This document shows, piece by piece, positions 9,062 to 17,174 of a stretch of 64,000 bases of DNA (its first letter is position 1; each line of letters begins with the position of its first letter). This DNA is from Chitinophagales bacterium. GTDB taxonomy: Bacteria > Bacteroidota > Bacteroidia > Chitinophagales > Chitinophagaceae. The stretch is from positions 124,001 to 188,000 of the forward strand of contig JAFLBN010000002.1 of assembly GCA_017303395.1 (NCBI GenBank), in the 5' to 3' direction. The notes under the pieces were generated by a model. It was not told the origin of the DNA and ran no database searches. It saw only the letters and a program-made list of their open reading frames with translations. Both the position numbers and the translations under genes were made by a program.

Positions 9062-9251
9062 CTTATTCGTTTTTTAGAGCGTTTGCCTATACCTATTCAA
9101 ACGAGATTCCTAATTCTCACAAGGAAATGTTAAGGTGTGCAAATAACTGTTAAAAGCCTATCAGTAGGGGTTTACAGGCTCTTTTTACGCAAGCAGACTT
9201 GTTAATCGGCTGTTAACCGGTTGCAAACCCGGGGTTAACAAGCCTCGATTT

Positions 9252-9284
9252 TTTGGCAATAGGCCCTTTCCCGATGCATCTTTG
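9252..9284 (+). promoter_or_regulatory. Promoter of the small secreted protein gene
   Basis: -33 element TTTG (9252-9255), 21-base spacer, and -7 element CATCTTTG (9277-9284), one base off TAnnTTTG. The 60 bases from 9285 to the start codon contain no G at all, giving an A/C-rich unstructured leader of the kind that favours very efficient translation in this phylum. Confidence 0.7.
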
Positions 9285-9344
9285 TATCACAATAACAAAC
9301 AAACACAAACATTAATCAAATAACTCAAACAAAACACATTTAAA

Positions 9345-9893
9345 ATGAAAAAAGTAATCGCAATCATCGCACTGGCAGTAACAGGTTTCGCAGCAAAAGC
9401 ACAAGTTGCTTCTACAGCTACTCAAACAGTTAACCTGAACCTGAGCAACGCAATCGAACTGACTTTCACAGGATCAGGAACTGCTACAGGTGCTGCTGTT
9501 AATCTGGCTTTCAACACTGTTAACGATTATGCAAACGGTGTTAGCTCTTCTAACCAGGAATTGAAAGTACGCTCTAACAAAAAATTCGGCGTAACAGTAA
9601 AAACTAACAATGCTAACTTCTCATACACAGGTACTACAACGCCTGCTCCTGTAATGCCTGTAGCGGGTGTTCTTGATCTGCGTGTTCCTGCAAACGCAAC
9701 CGGTGGTGCTATCGCTTCTCCGTTCAGCGCAACAGCATATGCTGACCTGGGTGCAACAGCACAAAACCTGTTGACAAACTGTAACAACGGTGGTAACCAA
9801 ACATTCAGCATCCAGTACAATGCTACACCTGGTTTCGCTTACCCTGCAGGTACTTACACTGTAGATGTAGTTTACACTGCTACTCAACTGTAA
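9345..9893 (+). CDS. Small secreted beta-rich protein, probably highly expressed
   Basis: 182-residue exported protein with a clean signal peptide (residues 1-19, ending AKAQ). The mature part is rich in Thr, Ala, Asn and Val, has only one cysteine and consists of predicted beta strands ending YTVDVVYTATQ, like small surface or fimbria-like beta-sandwich proteins (DUF4402/spore-coat-U-like). I cannot assign a family with certainty. Its codons look strongly biased (repeated GCT, AAC, GTT, CTG), the leader is G-free, the promoter is good and a 14-base-pair terminator follows: all point to an abundant product, perhaps a surface or fibre subunit. Confidence 0.6.
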   Translation: MKKVIAIIALAVTGFAAKAQVASTATQTVNLNLSNAIELTFTGSGTATGAAVNLAFNTVNDYANGVSSSNQELKVRSNKKFGVTVKTNNANFSYTGTTTPAPVMPVAGVLDLRVPANATGGAIASPFSATAYADLGATAQNLLTNCNNGGNQTFSIQYNATPGFAYPAGTYTVDVVYTATQL

Positions 9894-9924
9894 TTAATCT
9901 GTAAGATTTTCATAAGCATAATAA

Positions 9925-9958
9925 AAGATAAAGCGTCCCCGTAAGGACGCTTTATCTT
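9925..9958 (+). terminator. Strong hairpin terminator
   Basis: Perfect 14-base-pair stem (AAGATAAAGCGTCC with its complement) around a six-base loop, directly downstream of the small secreted protein gene. Confidence 0.85.
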
Positions 9959-10034
9959 ATTTGCAATTGAACCAAATATTCTCTTTCTCTGTTACTGAAA
10001 AGAGATATTTTTACTTTGAAAATCATTTAGCATA

Positions 10035-10442
10035 ATGAACTACTGGCTTGTAAAATCTGAACCATTCAAATATAGTTGGGAACAGTTTGTAAAAGATAAA
10101 AAAACACATTGGGATGGTGTACGCAACTATGCCGCACGCAATAACCTGAAAGCTATGGCTAAAGGTGATCATGTTTTGTTTTATCACAGCAACGAAGGCC
10201 TTGCAATAGTTGGTATTGCAGAAGTAGTAAAAACTGCTTATCAAGACCCGACAACAGAAGACCCGAACTGGGTGGTGGTAGATCTGAAACCTGTAAAAGC
10301 TATACCTAATCCTGTAACACTTGCAGATATTAAGGCAACACATACACTTAAAGATATGGACCTAGTAAGACTTTCGAGATTGAGTGTAGGAACAGTAAAA
10401 CCTGAAGAGTATAAAATTATAATGAAAATGGGAGGCTTATAA
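10035..10442 (+). CDS. EVE domain protein (PUA-like fold)
   Basis: 135-residue protein covering one EVE domain. The opening YWLVKSEP, the segment WDGVRNYAARNN with the following MAKGDHVLFYHS, and IVGIAEVV match the family typified by human THYN1, which is thought to recognise modified bases in nucleic acids. No fused restriction or methyltransferase domain is present, so this looks like the housekeeping form. The last codons form part of a terminator hairpin shared with the convergent hydroxylase gene; the TAA stop sits in the loop. Confidence 0.88.
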   Translation: MNYWLVKSEPFKYSWEQFVKDKKTHWDGVRNYAARNNLKAMAKGDHVLFYHSNEGLAIVGIAEVVKTAYQDPTTEDPNWVVVDLKPVKAIPNPVTLADIKATHTLKDMDLVRLSRLSVGTVKPEEYKIIMKMGGL

Positions 10443-10456
10443 TGCCTCCCGTTTTT
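10430..10456. terminator. Bidirectional terminator built from two coding ends
   Basis: GGGAGGC (10430-10436) and GCCTCCC (10444-10450) enclose a seven-base loop TTATAAT that is made up of the stop codons of both convergent genes. A GTTTTTC tract follows on the plus strand, and a weaker T-rich stretch on the minus strand. Confidence 0.8.
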
Positions 10457-11336
10457 CTTTCCATTCTTTTCTTAATTGCCTTGATGTTTTTCTGCTTCCA
10501 TCGTGGCTCCATCCCGGTGGTTGAAATAAGTAATTGAGCTTTGCTTTAAGTGATATTTTTTTCTTTAAATCCTGTACAATGTTTTGCCATTCATGCATCA
10601 CAATTTTAACAGGGTGGTGGGGTTTATCAATCGGAGTTGTCAATCCATAATGCGGTGGTTCTTCTTCCATCTCTTCTACAAAAGTGCCAAAAATCCTGTC
10701 CCATATTATCAGCACCATGCCCATATTCTTATCCAGATAAGGTGCGTTACTTGCATGGTGTACACGGTGGTGAGATGGCGTAACGAAAATGTACTCTACC
10801 CAACGAGGCAATTTCTTGATGGCTTGTGTATGCACCAAGATGCCATAAGTCTGTGTCAACGCATACATGAAGATGATATCGATAGGATCGAAACCAATAA
10901 TAGCCAGCGGTATGAAATACATAAACCGATAAAAGGGCATAAACACCGATGAACGGAAACCGGTGCTTAGGTTATATTCCTCACTACTATGGTGTGTAAT
11001 ATGCACAGCCCAGAAAAAGCGGCTGCTATGATCTACATAGTGTTCAACCCAGAAAAGAAAATCCTCCAGCAAGAATAACAGTCCCCAATAGGCAATAGCG
11101 TTCCAGTCCTTTATCTGCGCAAACTGTGAAAAGTAGATGAGTATTGCTAGTGCACCTGCGCGCAACAATAAATCTATACCTGCATTCAGCAAATTCAGGT
11201 ATACATTCATCATTGTTTCCTTCCACGAATAGTATTTACGATGCTGATAATTGCTAAGAAGTATCTCCAACGGTATCAAAATCGCATAGATAGGTATGGA
11301 AAAAAGCAGTAAGATTTTCTGTTGCCAATCGTGCAT
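10437..11336 (-). CDS. Sterol desaturase / fatty acid hydroxylase superfamily protein
   Basis: About 299 residues, membrane-bound di-iron oxygenase family. Four or five hydrophobic segments and the histidine boxes HYVDH, HITHHSSE, and SHHRVHHASN are visible; these bind the two irons and mark enzymes that hydroxylate or desaturate lipids. Substrate not predictable: sphingolipid or carotenoid-type lipids are possible. The frame runs back to 11378, but that start lies in the terminator hairpin of frr, so ATG at 11336 (MHDWQQ) is preferred. Its 3' end shares a terminator with the EVE gene. Confidence 0.82.
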   Translation of the reverse strand: MHDWQQKILLLFSIPIYAILIPLEILLSNYQHRKYYSWKETMMNVYLNLLNAGIDLLLRAGALAILIYFSQFAQIKDWNAIAYWGLLFLLEDFLFWVEHYVDHSSRFFWAVHITHHSSEEYNLSTGFRSSVFMPFYRFMYFIPLAIIGFDPIDIIFMYALTQTYGILVHTQAIKKLPRWVEYIFVTPSHHRVHHASNAPYLDKNMGMVLIIWDRIFGTFVEEMEEEPPHYGLTTPIDKPHHPVKIVMHEWQNIVQDLKKKISLKAKLNYLFQPPGWSHDGSRKTSRQLRKEWKEKREAL

Positions 11337-11344
11337 ACAACCAA

Positions 11345-11375
11345 TATTTAAAAACCCTGACAAGCGCCAGGGTTT
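11345..11375 (-). terminator. Terminator of frr
   Basis: AAACCCTG and CAGGGTTT form a stem around an eight-base loop, followed leftward by TTTTAAAT. It lies between frr and the hydroxylase gene and overlaps the discarded longer start of the latter. Confidence 0.75.
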
Positions 11376-11379
11376 CATA

Positions 11380-11943
11380 TTATACAGTCATTATTTCTTT
11401 TTCTTTGTCTTTGCAGTGCTGGTCTACCAAGGCAATGTTTTTATCTGTAAACCCTTGTATATAAGCCTCAGCATCTTTTGCTGCATCTTCACTCAGTCCG
11501 TCCTTTTGTAGTTTTTTGACAGCCTCAATAGCATCTCTGCGTATGCTGCGTACAGAAACTTTTGCTTGCTCACCTTCACCGTTTACACGTTTTACCAGTT
11601 CCTTACGGCGTTCTTCTGTAAGTGGCGGCAGGAAAAGACGGATAATATTACCATCGTTCTGAGGATTCAACCCAATATTGCTGGCAATAATTGCTTTTTC
11701 TATAGGCCCAAGCATGTTTTTCTCCCATGGTTGGATAGAAATGGTGCGCGCATCAGGCGTTGTAATATTAGCAACACCGGATAATGCCGTAGAAGCACCG
11801 TAGTATTCTACAAATACACCGTCCAGAATAGCAACGTTTGCCTTGCCGGCACGAATCCTGCTCAGTTCAGTTTCAAGGTGCAGAATAGCCTTTTTCATCT
11901 GGCTACTTGCATCATCAAATATTATATCTAAAGCCTCGCTCAT
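11380..11943 (-). CDS. frr: Ribosome recycling factor
   Basis: 187 residues, the usual length of RRF, which with EF-G splits the ribosome after termination. Recognisable family segments are LSRIRAGKANVAILDGV (about residues 28-44), YYGASTALSGVANI, and the C-terminal ELVKRVNGEGEQAKVSVRSIRRDA. Essential housekeeping gene. pyrH, its common neighbour, is not adjacent here; the gene appears to stand alone with its own terminator. Confidence 0.96.
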   Translation of the reverse strand: MSEALDIIFDDASSQMKKAILHLETELSRIRAGKANVAILDGVFVEYYGASTALSGVANITTPDARTISIQPWEKNMLGPIEKAIIASNIGLNPQNDGNIIRLFLPPLTEERRKELVKRVNGEGEQAKVSVRSIRRDAIEAVKKLQKDGLSEDAAKDAEAYIQGFTDKNIALVDQHCKDKEKEIMTV

Positions 11944-12053
11944 GCTAAGAATTTAATTATTGGATGGCAAATGTAAAAAATGTTCTTCAAGATACATTAT
12001 ACCATTTCTTTTCTATATATTTAGTTAATGTATCCGTTGTTAGCTAATCCTTA

Positions 12054-12085
12054 TTTGGATAGGGAAGAGGATGGTGGTAATTTTG
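12054..12085 (+). promoter_or_regulatory. Textbook Bacteroidota promoter
   Basis: TTTG (12054-12057), 20-base spacer, TAATTTTG (12078-12085): exact matches to the -33 and -7 elements at the standard distance. Serves the A-type Fe-S carrier gene, whose ATG is 17 bases further. Confidence 0.85.
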
Positions 12086-12101
12086 TATAAAATACATATT
12101 A

Positions 12102-12446
12102 ATGGAAACTACGTTGCAAAGCCCCGTAAGCCTGACTGAAGGGGCAATTGCTGAGATAAAAAGGCTGATGGATGAACCTGGTTTTGATGCAAGTCAAAGC
12201 CTGCGCATAGGTGTAAAGGGTGGTGGCTGCTCTGGCATGAGCTATGTACTTGGCTTTGATGCCAAAGAAGCAGACGACGAAATATATGAGATAGAAGGAA
12301 TACCCGTTTTAATGAAGAAGGCACATGGTATTTATCTGTTTGGCATGACGGTTGATTTTGAGGACGGATTGAATGCCCGTGGTTTTGTATTTAAAAACCC
12401 AAATGCAAGTAGTACCTGCGGTTGTGGCAGCTCATTTGCCGTATAA
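12102..12446 (+). CDS. A-type iron-sulfur carrier protein (IscA/SufA/ErpA family)
   Basis: 114 residues. The three ligand cysteines are in place: C43 in GGGCSGMSY and C106, C108 in TCGCGSSF. Such proteins receive [2Fe-2S] or [4Fe-4S] clusters from the assembly scaffold and pass them to target enzymes. No other isc or suf gene is adjacent. The following gene starts nine bases after the stop and may be co-transcribed. Confidence 0.92.
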   Translation: METTLQSPVSLTEGAIAEIKRLMDEPGFDASQSLRIGVKGGGCSGMSYVLGFDAKEADDEIYEIEGIPVLMKKAHGIYLFGMTVDFEDGLNARGFVFKNPNASSTCGCGSSFAV

Positions 12447-12455
12447 ATAAACTGA

Positions 12456-13106
12456 ATGACTTTAGTAAAGCCCATATTAAGCACATTGCTACTGGTTACG
12501 ACACTTAATGTTGGCGCACAGACAGTTAAGCAAGCTCCATCTTTACCTGCAGGAGATGTTAATAAAAAGGATAATAAAGGAAAACCTGATGGTATGTGGG
12601 TTCTTTCCGCTCCGCCAAGAATGGGAGAACCGGGCTTCACAGAATTTGGTCTTTACGATCACGGACATAAGGCGGGTGTATGGTACAAAATGGATGGTGC
12701 CGGACAGTTAACTTCTTCAGAAACATTCAGGAATAATGTACTTGACGGCGAGGCTAAGTATTATGAAAATGGCAGGCTAACCTGTATAGGATATTACAGA
12801 GGGCTTAATCCCCAATATCCGTTTGATACATTTTATGTGACGGATCCTGAAACACATAAAGAAATACGACGCATCATTCCTACAGAACGTAGCAGCCTGA
12901 AACATGGTACATGGCGCTTTTATGATGCAGACAACGGCAGGTTGATGCGCGAAGAAGATTATCAGGTAGATGAAATGGTATTCCATAAAGATTATCCATA
13001 CACCAAAGAAGATAGCCTGAAGTATGCCAAACGTGCCACACAGCTACCGCACAACAAAAAGAAAACCTACGTACCACCTGTAGTAAAGCAGGTGAGCTAT
13101 AACTAA
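12456..13106 (+). CDS. Secreted MORN-repeat-like protein
   Basis: 216 residues with a signal peptide (about residues 1-21, ending VGAQ). Units of the form G.W..y...G.l...e.f.ng.ldGe..yYenGrl, notably LDGEAKYYENGRLTCIGYY (about 89-107) and HGTWRFYDADNGRLMREE, resemble the MORN/YwqK-type repeats found in many exported Bacteroidota proteins. Specific role unknown. It lies nine bases after the Fe-S carrier gene, a spacing that suggests read-through rather than shared function. Ends at a bidirectional hairpin. Confidence 0.7.
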   Translation: MTLVKPILSTLLLVTTLNVGAQTVKQAPSLPAGDVNKKDNKGKPDGMWVLSAPPRMGEPGFTEFGLYDHGHKAGVWYKMDGAGQLTSSETFRNNVLDGEAKYYENGRLTCIGYYRGLNPQYPFDTFYVTDPETHKEIRRIIPTERSSLKHGTWRFYDADNGRLMREEDYQVDEMVFHKDYPYTKEDSLKYAKRATQLPHNKKKTYVPPVVKQVSYN

Positions 13107-13108
13107 AT

Positions 13109-13142
13109 AAAAAGAGCAAGGTATATGTACCTTGCTCTTTTG
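13109..13142. terminator. Bidirectional hairpin terminator
   Basis: AAAAGAGCAAGGTA and its complement with a short loop, A-run on the left and T-run on the right, between the convergent MORN-like and porin genes. Confidence 0.85.
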
Positions 13143-14510
13143 CTATAGCCTGAACAACAATGCCAATATTATCCTGTCTTCAGATTTCACAAGATCGGGT
13201 TTCCAGTTTGCCGGAACTGATGTTGTTGTATACCCTGTTGGAGAAGTGACACCACCACGCCCTGCAAAATATGGCACACTCGATTGACGATGTACATATT
13301 CCAATCTGAACGTTAGGCTCTGGTTAGGCATCCAATCTAAATTGGTTGAATAGTCCCAACCTTCAAATTTGTCACCGGGATTAGCGGTAAATGGATGTGT
13401 ACCTACTGTCTGTGTAGGATTGTTAGGATTTGGTAAAGCGCTTGCATCGCCGGTGGGCAGCAAAACAAGATATCTGCCAGGGTTGGTCATATAACCACCA
13501 CCAATAGTCCATGCAAATTTGTTACGATTGAACCAGATACGGTTGTATATCATACCACTAATAAAGTGTTGAGAAGGGGTAGTGCTATCTCCATTAAAAG
13601 CCCTCACACCACCGCCATTTTCAAAACCAAAATCACCTGTTGCGGAAAATGCCATACGGCTGATACCCTTTGATTTTGGCCTGTTGAAATATCTTATCAG
13701 TAAACTATTATCAGAGTGGAATCTTTTTCTGTCAGGTATGCCTGCAGCATCGGTGCCATAATAGTCGTTTGTGAGTATTTTAAACCATTCTTTTGGCATC
13801 CATGTTATGTTCATACCCAGGCCTGGCATACTATTAAACTTACCATAGCTCTGCCAACCGTTTATTATCCAAGGTTCAATTTTCAACTTAGAATTCGGAA
13901 ATATTTGCACACGCAAACCATTAAAAAACCACGGTGTATTATCTGATGTGAAAGATGCCTGATATTCCCAGTTTTCAACCTGATAGTATGAGTTAAGCCC
14001 GATATATGACATGAACATACCTGCATCTACATTAATACCATGCCACACATCGAAATGATAGCCTGCGTAAGCCTCACTTAGATAACGATATACATTTGCC
14101 AGGTCGTACTGTCCGCGATAAGGACTATAATCATTTCTGGGAACCACTGTGGATCGTGTACCGAATTGTGTCATGATTTTAGCTCTTGCATTTTGATAAT
14201 TAAACTCTGCACCTATACCGGCAAATGACACTTGCATCTCATTATGTCTGGCAAGAGCAGTAGAGCCAACAACAGTATTGTCTATAGGATTATTAAAGGA
14301 GAAGTTGTAGTTAGCATCCAGCATTACGCTACCTGTAACGTATTTTGATTGAAGCACTGAATGCGTCCGCCTGTCATTGCCATTTTGCCAAGTGAGGTCC
14401 ATACCGTCAAATGGTGTTTTCTCTTCTTTTTCTGTTTCACTTTTTTGTTGTGCATGTGTGCTAAGTATTGATAGTATAGCTACAGATGCGAAAATGAATA
14501 ATTGTTTCAT
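13143..14510 (-). CDS. Outer-membrane beta-barrel porin (BBP2/OmpL-like)
   Basis: 455 residues with a signal peptide (1-20, ending THAQ). The body alternates aromatic and small residues typical of amphipathic barrel strands and ends in a hydrophobic strand with a terminal leucine after phenylalanine and arginine (LLFRL). Overall it resembles the putative beta-barrel porin-2 family. Its ATG follows the stop of the potassium transporter gene by one base, so the two are translationally coupled; I infer that it provides an outer-membrane route for potassium. It closes the four-gene operon. Confidence 0.75.
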   Translation of the reverse strand: MKQLFIFASVAILSILSTHAQQKSETEKEEKTPFDGMDLTWQNGNDRRTHSVLQSKYVTGSVMLDANYNFSFNNPIDNTVVGSTALARHNEMQVSFAGIGAEFNYQNARAKIMTQFGTRSTVVPRNDYSPYRGQYDLANVYRYLSEAYAGYHFDVWHGINVDAGMFMSYIGLNSYYQVENWEYQASFTSDNTPWFFNGLRVQIFPNSKLKIEPWIINGWQSYGKFNSMPGLGMNITWMPKEWFKILTNDYYGTDAAGIPDRKRFHSDNSLLIRYFNRPKSKGISRMAFSATGDFGFENGGGVRAFNGDSTTPSQHFISGMIYNRIWFNRNKFAWTIGGGYMTNPGRYLVLLPTGDASALPNPNNPTQTVGTHPFTANPGDKFEGWDYSTNLDWMPNQSLTFRLEYVHRQSSVPYFAGRGGVTSPTGYTTTSVPANWKPDLVKSEDRIILALLFRL

Positions 14511-14511
14511 T

Positions 14512-16464
14512 TTATGATTGTTTTACTGTATTTCGTTTTAGTTCAAAGCTTTGTAATGGCTGATACACAAGTGGTATTTGTTCTGTAACTACATCGCTCT
14601 TATCGAGGCCAAAAGCTTTTTCGTCGCTTTGTCCTAATCTTTTCAAGAAGAAATAGCTGTTAAGTAGTATTCCGTCTTTCAATGCAAATTCATTTTCAAC
14701 AGAAAGGAATTTCTCAAGCACAACAAATTTGAAATCAGGCTCACAATTGTATTTGGTTGAGCCATCAGGGCGCACATGCAGATTCAATTCTTTATTTGCT
14801 ACCAAATCTTGTACAATCTTCTTGAAGTATAATTCAGTACGCAGAGAAACTCTGAAGCCAACATTCAGCGTAATTTTTATCAGTTTATCGTCTAGCAGTT
14901 CAGACACTTCATAGTTAAGCGTGTAAGGCTGCTCAGTTCTGTGTACATGTACAAACCAATAGACATCTGCGCGTTTAGGCTTTTTAGAGAAAATAGATTT
15001 GATGATTTTATCTTCTATCTCATTTCTGTTGTTTGCCTTTGATAAGTAAATAAGATGGGTAGAAAACTTAGGAATACTGTCATCTTCACTTAGTTCTTTC
15101 AGTTGTTGCACATATTTACCTATATCTGTAAAACGGGTAAACCTGTTATTGATTTTCCTGGCATAATACCACACATACATGGTTAGGAAGATGAACAATT
15201 CAAAGAACAGGAACATCCAACGTTCTTTAATCTTGGCAACATTTGTAATAAAGAATGACAACTCGATAACGCTGAACAACAGTAGTATACCTGCCACTGC
15301 AAACTTGTTCCATTTACGTTTATACACCAGATAATAGCCCAGCAGTATGGTTGTCATTATCATGGCTACGGTTATGGAAAAACCATAGGCAGCCTCCATA
15401 TGAGATGAGGTACGGAAATACAGTATCATCAACACGCAACCTATCCAAAGGATTGTATTTACACTTGGTATATAAATTTGTCCTTTCAAATCAGTTGGCT
15501 GACGAACACCAACGCGTGGCCAGAAATTGAGGTTCATGGCCTCGCTGATAAGTGTATACGAGCCACTGATAAGTGCCTGAGAAGCAATAATAGTTGCAGC
15601 TGTGGCGATAAGTATACCCGGTAAAAGAAACCATTCGGGCATCATGCCAAAAAAAGGATTTATCCCATCCAGCGTAGGAGCTTTTACATTCATTATCCAA
15701 GCAGCCTGGCCGAGATAACAGGTTACAAGGCTTATTTTTACAAACACCCACGTTATCCGAATATTCTTGATACCACAGTGCCCTAAGTCTGAATACAACG
15801 CTTCTGCACCTGTAGTACAAAGAAATACAGCACCTAATAGCCAGAAGCCGTGCGGATAGTTTGCAAGCAGATCATAAGCATAATATGGATTCAGTGCTTT
15901 TATTACTTCCTGATGCTTTGATATTTGGCTGATACCTACTGCAAATAACGTCCCAAACCAGATTGTCATAATCGGTCCGAAAGTCTTACCTATACTTTGT
16001 GTACCAAATCGCTGAAAGAAAAATAGACCAGATAGAATTACAATAACTATTGGTACAGTTGGTAAACCTGGAACTATCATATCCAACCCTTCAACTGCTG
16101 ATGCTACAGAAATAGGTGGGGTTATTATACCATCTGCAAGCAGGGTAGTAGCGCCCAGTATGGTAGGTATAGCTAAACGTTTCCCATATCTGCGTACAAG
16201 TGCATATAAAGAAAACACACCACCTTCACCTTGGTTATCAGCTTGGAGCGTTAGCCATATATACTTAACCGTTGTCTGAAAAACCAAAGTCCAGAATATA
16301 CAAGACACACCGCCATACACCAGTGTTTCACTAATTGCTCTGTCTCCAATAACTGCTCTGAGTGCATACAACGGGCTGGTGCCAATATCTCCGTAAATAA
16401 TACCTAGTGCCACCAACAAGCTGGCAATACTCACCCTGTTCGAATGTTTGCTATCCGAATTCAT
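14512..16464 (-). CDS. kup: KUP family potassium:proton symporter
   Basis: 650 residues, as usual for Kup. Twelve hydrophobic segments followed by a cytoplasmic C-terminal domain of about 200 residues. The family signature LGIIYGDIGTSPLYALRA lies at about residues 20-37, and DNQGEGGVFSLYALV at about 76-90. It imports potassium with the proton gradient. The gene lies 23 bases after a KdpE-like regulator and one base before a porin gene, an operon in which the regulators that normally serve the KdpFABC pump are attached to a symporter instead. Confidence 0.93.
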   Translation of the reverse strand: MNSDSKHSNRVSIASLLVALGIIYGDIGTSPLYALRAVIGDRAISETLVYGGVSCIFWTLVFQTTVKYIWLTLQADNQGEGGVFSLYALVRRYGKRLAIPTILGATTLLADGIITPPISVASAVEGLDMIVPGLPTVPIVIVILSGLFFFQRFGTQSIGKTFGPIMTIWFGTLFAVGISQISKHQEVIKALNPYYAYDLLANYPHGFWLLGAVFLCTTGAEALYSDLGHCGIKNIRITWVFVKISLVTCYLGQAAWIMNVKAPTLDGINPFFGMMPEWFLLPGILIATAATIIASQALISGSYTLISEAMNLNFWPRVGVRQPTDLKGQIYIPSVNTILWIGCVLMILYFRTSSHMEAAYGFSITVAMIMTTILLGYYLVYKRKWNKFAVAGILLLFSVIELSFFITNVAKIKERWMFLFFELFIFLTMYVWYYARKINNRFTRFTDIGKYVQQLKELSEDDSIPKFSTHLIYLSKANNRNEIEDKIIKSIFSKKPKRADVYWFVHVHRTEQPYTLNYEVSELLDDKLIKITLNVGFRVSLRTELYFKKIVQDLVANKELNLHVRPDGSTKYNCEPDFKFVVLEKFLSVENEFALKDGILLNSYFFLKRLGQSDEKAFGLDKSDVVTEQIPLVYQPLQSFELKRNTVKQS

Positions 16465-16487
16465 AAATTAACTGTTTAATATGTTGA

Positions 16488-17174
16488 TTACTCTTTGCCC
16501 GTAAAGCGATACCCAACGCCGGATTCGGTGATGATATACACAGGCTGATTAGGATTGTCTTCTATTTTCTTTCTTAGTTGCGCAACAAATACACGCAGAT
16601 ACTGGGTTTCGTTACTATAGGCATTTCCCCAAACTTCTTTTAGTATATACTGGTGTGTTAGTACACATCCAACATTCTTTGCAAATAATACAAGAAGTGA
16701 ATACTCGGTTGTTGTCAACTTTATGGGCACTCCATCTTTGTTGAGAGTTCTTGCGTTATAATCTATAGACAATCCACCAAACTGTGCTACAGGGGTATCA
16801 TCTTTTGAACTGTCTTTTCTTATGGCTGCTCTTATTCTTGCCAGCAACTCGCCAGTGCGAAATGGCTTTACCAGATAGTCATTAGCCCCATTGTCCAATG
16901 CGTTTACAATATCCTGCTCGCTGTTTTGTACAGATAATATTATTATCGGTTTAGTGTACCACTGTCTCAAATCCTTTAATACATCATGACCACTTTTATC
17001 GGGTAATCCTATGTCTAAAAGAATTACATCAGGAATATAACTGGCCGCCATATTTATACCTTGCCTAGCAGTATTTGCATAGTGTACGGCAAAGTCATTG
17101 GCTTTAAGTGTTATCTCCAACAACTTACCAATTTGTTCTTCATCATCTATTACCAATACTTTCGCACTATTCAT
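16488..17174 (-). CDS. OmpR-family response regulator, KdpE-like
   Basis: 228 residues: receiver domain (1-120) with acidic pocket D10/D11 and phospho-acceptor D54 in ILLDIGLPD, then a winged-helix DNA-binding domain (about 130-226) with LRVFVAQLRKKIEDNP. Closest in character to KdpE, which activates potassium uptake genes. Its start overlaps the end of the sensor kinase gene by eight bases, making the pair a unit. Likely target: the promoter of this same operon, since Kup and the porin lie immediately downstream. Confidence 0.88.
   Translation of the reverse strand: MNSAKVLVIDDEEQIGKLLEITLKANDFAVHYANTARQGINMAASYIPDVILLDIGLPDKSGHDVLKDLRQWYTKPIIILSVQNSEQDIVNALDNGANDYLVKPFRTGELLARIRAAIRKDSSKDDTPVAQFGGLSIDYNARTLNKDGVPIKLTTTEYSLLVLFAKNVGCVLTHQYILKEVWGNAYSNETQYLRVFVAQLRKKIEDNPNQPVYIITESGVGYRFTGKE

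Noticed and set aside
10035-10442. EVE protein as part of a modification-dependent defence system
   Set aside because: Single-domain form without nuclease, helicase or methyltransferase partner; neighbours are housekeeping genes.
11337-11378. Longer N-terminus of the hydroxylase
   Set aside because: This segment is the terminator hairpin of frr, and the family N-terminus fits the start at 11336.
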